DNA from: Acidobacteriota bacterium
GTDB taxonomy: Bacteria; Acidobacteriota; UBA6911; RPQK01; DATIPO01
Direction of reading: 5' to 3'
Length of the DNA: 5,875 nucleotides
NCBI GenBank assembly: GCA_028277865.1
Contig: JANQFM010000757.1
Coordinates: 1 to 5,875 of the forward strand
Below the pieces are notes generated by a model that was given only the letters and a program-made list of their open reading frames with translations, ran no database searches and had not been told where the DNA came from. Position 1 is the stretch's first letter; every line of letters begins with the position of its first letter. Positions 5,499 through 5,875 of the stretch are shown here, in pieces. A program made the position numbers and the translations under genes.

Positions 5499-5875
5499 AT
5501 GGATACGTCTAAAGTGATGTTCGGGACCGTGGCGCCGCAGTTCATCGTCCCGGACGTGGTGGAGACGGCGGAGTACTACCGCGACGTTTACGGCTTCAAG
5601 ATCGTCAGCTACTTTCAGGATCCTCCCGTTCACGCCATCGTTCAAAAAGGGCATTCGGAGGTCTTTTTCGCCCAATCCCAGCAGGGAGCAACCCAGTCCA
5701 ACCGTCGGCTCAAGCCGCTGGGGATCGATGCCTACTTCTATATCAAAGGGCTGGACGCCTACCATGAGCAGCTCCTGGCCAACGGCGCCAAAATCCTGGA
5801 GAGCCCCGTAGAGAGGGTCTACCAAATGCGCGAAGTGGAGGTGGAGGACTGCAACGGATTTGTGCTGGTCTTCGG
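5499..5875 (+). CDS. VOC superfamily protein (glyoxalase/bleomycin-resistance fold), 3' end cut off
   Basis: 125 complete codons from ATG at 5499, open to the right edge. The sequence follows the VOC beta-alpha-beta-beta-beta pattern in two modules. The first is APQFIVPDVVETAEYYRDVYGFKIV (residues 12-36) with its strands through EVFFAQ (54-59). The second is GIDAYFYIKGLDAYHEQLLANGAKIL (75-100) with VEVEDCNGFVLVF (113-125), the place of the usual 'v.DPdGn.l.f' ending. The family contains metal-dependent lyases, isomerases, dioxygenases and drug-binding proteins, and this member's reaction cannot be assigned. The usual first-strand metal ligand (His or Glu) appears to be Gln14, and the final Glu ligand would fall outside the window. 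AAGAG just upstream is a fair ribosome site. It is transcribed away from the TPR gene. A minus-strand open frame across the same bases has no recognisable features and is a shadow. Confidence 0.85.
   Translation, partial: MDTSKVMFGTVAPQFIVPDVVETAEYYRDVYGFKIVSYFQDPPVHAIVQKGHSEVFFAQSQQGATQSNRRLKPLGIDAYFYIKGLDAYHEQLLANGAKILESPVERVYQMREVEVEDCNGFVLVF

Overview
The window looks like a piece of a GC-rich bacterial chromosome, most likely from an Acidobacteriota-like (less likely Planctomycetota-like) organism. This rests on three things: a secreted CRTAC1-type FG-GAP/ASPIC-UnbV protein coupled to a secreted TPR protein, an SSS-family symporter with a long extra loop, and intergenic palindromic repeats ending in CGCCCTGGAAGGGCG. 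The assignment is inferred from gene content and is not proven.

Layout, right to left along the minus strand. (i) At 5408-2464 a tightly coupled pair encodes an exported TPR-repeat protein and then an exported seven-bladed FG-GAP/VCBS protein with a C-terminal ASPIC/UnbV domain. The stop of the first overlaps the start of the second (ATGATG). (ii) A gene-free stretch at 2052-2463 holds two copies of a roughly 97-bp palindromic repeat in inverted orientation, a short hairpin just after the stop of the previous gene, and a fragment of a third repeat copy. (iii) At 2051-1 lies a second unit: a 44-residue one-helix membrane protein, a 574-residue sodium:solute symporter, and the start of a Nudix hydrolase resembling CoA pyrophosphatase, cut by the window edge. 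These genes are 6 nt apart or overlap by 4 nt, so they look like one operon.

At the right edge a divergent plus-strand gene (5499 onward) encodes a VOC-superfamily (glyoxalase/bleomycin-resistance fold) protein, also cut by the window edge. A 90-bp intergenic region separates it from the TPR gene.

Functionally, the TPR/ASPIC pair probably acts together outside the cytoplasm. The small protein probably accompanies the symporter in the inner membrane. The symporter's substrate cannot be read from the sequence. No tRNA, rRNA, CRISPR array or transposase gene was seen. The least ordinary items are the 44-residue protein, which lies in the same frame as the symporter and is separated from it by a single TAG, the inverted repeat pair, and the long extra loop in the symporter.
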